This document shows, in pieces, positions 16,501 through 16,784 of a stretch of DNA of 16,784 nt (its first letter is position 1; each line of letters starts with the position of its first letter). This DNA comes from Candidatus Peribacteraceae bacterium (GTDB taxonomy: Bacteria; Patescibacteriota; Gracilibacteria; Peribacterales; Peribacteraceae): positions 1 through 16,784 of the forward strand of contig JABFSS010000056.1 in assembly GCA_013140485.1 (NCBI GenBank), read 5' to 3'. The position numbers and the translations under genes are program-made. Under the pieces are notes generated by a model. The model worked only from the letters and a program-made list of their open reading frames with translations. It was not told the origin of the DNA and did not search any database.

Positions 16501-16784
16501 GCCGCAGAAGAATATTCTGGTGACCATCGGACGGCTTGAGGACAAGATCGAACTGCTACCGTCGATCCAGGAACTGCATCGCAAAGGCTTCTCCTTTTTT
16601 GCGACCGAACGGACGCACGAATTCCTGATGTCGCGCGATCTACCCTCGGGTCTCCTCCACAAAGTGTCCGAGCCGCGCAGCCCCAACATCCGCGAATACC
16701 TGGAACAGAAACGCGTCGATCTGGTGATCAACATCCCCACGAGCAGTGGCGTGGCGGAACAGACGGACGGGTACTACATACGGC
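13535..16784 (+). CDS. carB: Carbamoyl-phosphate synthase large subunit, 3'-truncated by window end
   Basis: Makes carbamoyl phosphate from bicarbonate, two ATP and ammonia delivered by CarA, for pyrimidine and arginine synthesis. 1083 residues are visible and about 40 are missing. Order: N-terminal extension (1-40); carboxyphosphate half starting ILLLGSGALKIGEAGEFDYS, with ATP-grasp loop near 208-214 and Glu330-Asn332 in VIEVNARLSRSSALASKATG; oligomerisation region; linker insert (about 583-608); carbamoyl-phosphate half with GGGPYSIGSSVEFDW near 618-632, VRPSYVLSGAAM near 765 and Glu892-Asn894 in VIECNLRASRSFPF; MGS-like allosteric domain from about 998. Wording such as IEYEVVRD, VCNMENVDPLGIHTGES and VNARLSRSS matches the CAD/Bacteroidetes-type lineage, not the E. 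coli type. Both the extension and the insert are encoded by palindromic repeat-like DNA. An in-frame TAG at 13520 and no other upstream ATG fix the start, unless a downstream TTG is used. carA is not in the window. Confidence 0.96.
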   Translation, partial: MTAAKDVGSSTPTKGEGNDFLNLPRGKFTPSDERSEESRGIKTILLLGSGALKIGEAGEFDYSGSQAIKAFKEEGKRVVLINPNIATNQTSWGLADAVYFLPVTPNFVERVIEQEKPDAIALSFGGQTALNCGVALDEKGILKKHGIRVLGTPVDSIRKTEDRALFNAELNSIDVSVPRSRACESVTDALAAAIEIKYPVIIRAAFALGGKGSGRAVNEEELRDLLKVAFVESHQVLVEEDLTGWKEIEYEVVRDRADNCITVCNMENVDPLGIHTGESIVVAPSQTLDNTEYQMLRSIALKVIRHLKIVGECNIQYALDPRSRKYRVIEVNARLSRSSALASKATGYPLAFVAAKLALGYTLPELRNAITEVTCADFEPSLDYVAVKMPRWDLQKFRFVSDQVTSEMKSVGEVMALGRTFEEALQKAIRMLNIAADGLYPVPFEFDDINREVKRPTPRRLFAVAAALAGDWTPAEVSIATGIDRWFLDRIRSCALIAKELFQSKSSPLSAGLLTRGKRHGFSDKAIAAIREEVPEDIRQQRIAAGIVPVVKQIDTLAGEFPAQTNYLYMTYHGTENDVEFEVNSEKLKVKNVDSKELFTVHSSLSTESHKRVIVLGGGPYSIGSSVEFDWCCVQAAHELQKQGYEVVMINSNPETVSTDYDECDALFFEQLTEERVRDIADFIQPYGIVVSMGGQIPNSLAPKLARAGLHILGTDPADIDRAEDRHKFSSLLDTLNIDQPSWKEFADMTSARAFAESVGYPVIVRPSYVLSGAAMAVVHSNDDLQAYLEQAALVSKDAPVVISKFEQGAKEIEFDGVAQGGNVLLYAISEHVENAGVHSGDATIVLPPQRVNVATLRQLKVIAKQIAQGLKISGPFNIQVLAARNHLKVIECNLRASRSFPFASKVTGENFAVLATQALLGLAPPDKRYQTVDLDHVGVKAAQFSFSRLKGADPRLGVEMASTGEVACFGWNAEQALLLAMLAVGFKMPQKNILVTIGRLEDKIELLPSIQELHRKGFSFFATERTHEFLMSRDLPSGLLHKVSEPRSPNIREYLEQKRVDLVINIPTSSGVAEQTDGYYIR
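13597..13654. repeat. Palindromic element encoding the CarB N-terminal extension
   Basis: Bases 13597-13618 are a perfect 22-base palindrome (half-site GAATTTGCCTC). It is followed by CCCCGAGTGACGAGCG (13620-13635), AAG, and CGAGGAATCGAGGGG (13639-13653), an imperfect second hairpin. The element is read in frame as LNLPRGKFTPSDERSEESRG, directly before the conserved start of the CarB fold. It shares AGCGAAGCGAG with the hairpin behind tRNA-Leu. It has the character of a short interspersed palindromic repeat. Confidence 0.7.
15281..15354. repeat. A+T-rich inverted repeat in the CarB interdomain linker
   Basis: Arms 15281-15311 and 15324-15354 match as inverted repeats at 24 of 31 positions, with a 12-base loop. 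The arms consist of repeated GTGAAAAGT-like units and their complements, and are far richer in A and T than the flanking carB sequence. They are translated in frame as VNSEKLKVKNVDSKELFTVH and a few Ser/Thr-rich residues, between the HGTEND strand of the first half and RVIVLGGGP of the second half. Related CarB proteins have only a few residues here. Confidence 0.7.

Overview
The window is a gene-dense stretch of a bacterial chromosome with more than half G+C. The best guess for the source is a Patescibacteria (candidate phyla radiation) genome, possibly of the Peregrinibacteria/Peribacteria type. The reasons are a DUF5671 membrane protein with a short helical N-terminal module, a sortase with a long N-terminal extension, DUF11 surface protein architecture, very tight convergent gene ends, and start codons that mostly lack a Shine-Dalgarno sequence. 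UGA is used as a normal stop codon (at least four genes end in TGA) beside a normal release factor 1, so the UGA-glycine code of Gracilibacteria/Absconditabacteria is excluded. The phylum assignment is inference; no rRNA or marker set is present.

Layout. Bases 1-495 hold the C-terminal end of a BT1-type transporter, which meets prfA (minus) stop codon to stop codon. A hairpin-rich repeat lies behind prfA, followed by a DUF5671 membrane protein (minus). A divergent promoter region leads to a 938-residue secreted DUF11 protein (plus) closed by a clear terminator. Then come mnmA (plus), a repeat-like hairpin block and a sortase (plus). A 107-residue hypothetical gene (minus) follows, then a structured non-coding stretch with a tRNA-Leu(UAA) gene (minus). 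A RidA-family gene (plus) converges on csaA (minus), which lies behind a large GT-C/TPR membrane protein (minus). A compact divergent promoter separates that protein from an EamA transporter (plus). An A+T-richer hypothetical gene (plus) and a large, 3'-truncated carB (plus) end the window.

How the genes relate. Translation and tRNA functions (prfA, mnmA, csaA, tRNA-Leu) are mixed with cell-envelope functions (DUF11 protein, sortase, TMTC-like protein, EamA and BT1 transporters) and pyrimidine/arginine precursor synthesis (carB). There is no long operon; most genes appear to have their own promoter.

The most interesting signals are two repeat-like palindromic segments that sit in frame inside carB: one encodes an N-terminal extension and the other enlarges the linker between the two synthetase halves. 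Related hairpin-rich repeats occur behind prfA and behind the tRNA. A second recurring signal is a -10-like hexamer ending 6-7 bases before the ATG of several genes, which suggests leaderless mRNAs. No clear, previously undescribed multi-gene system is visible.
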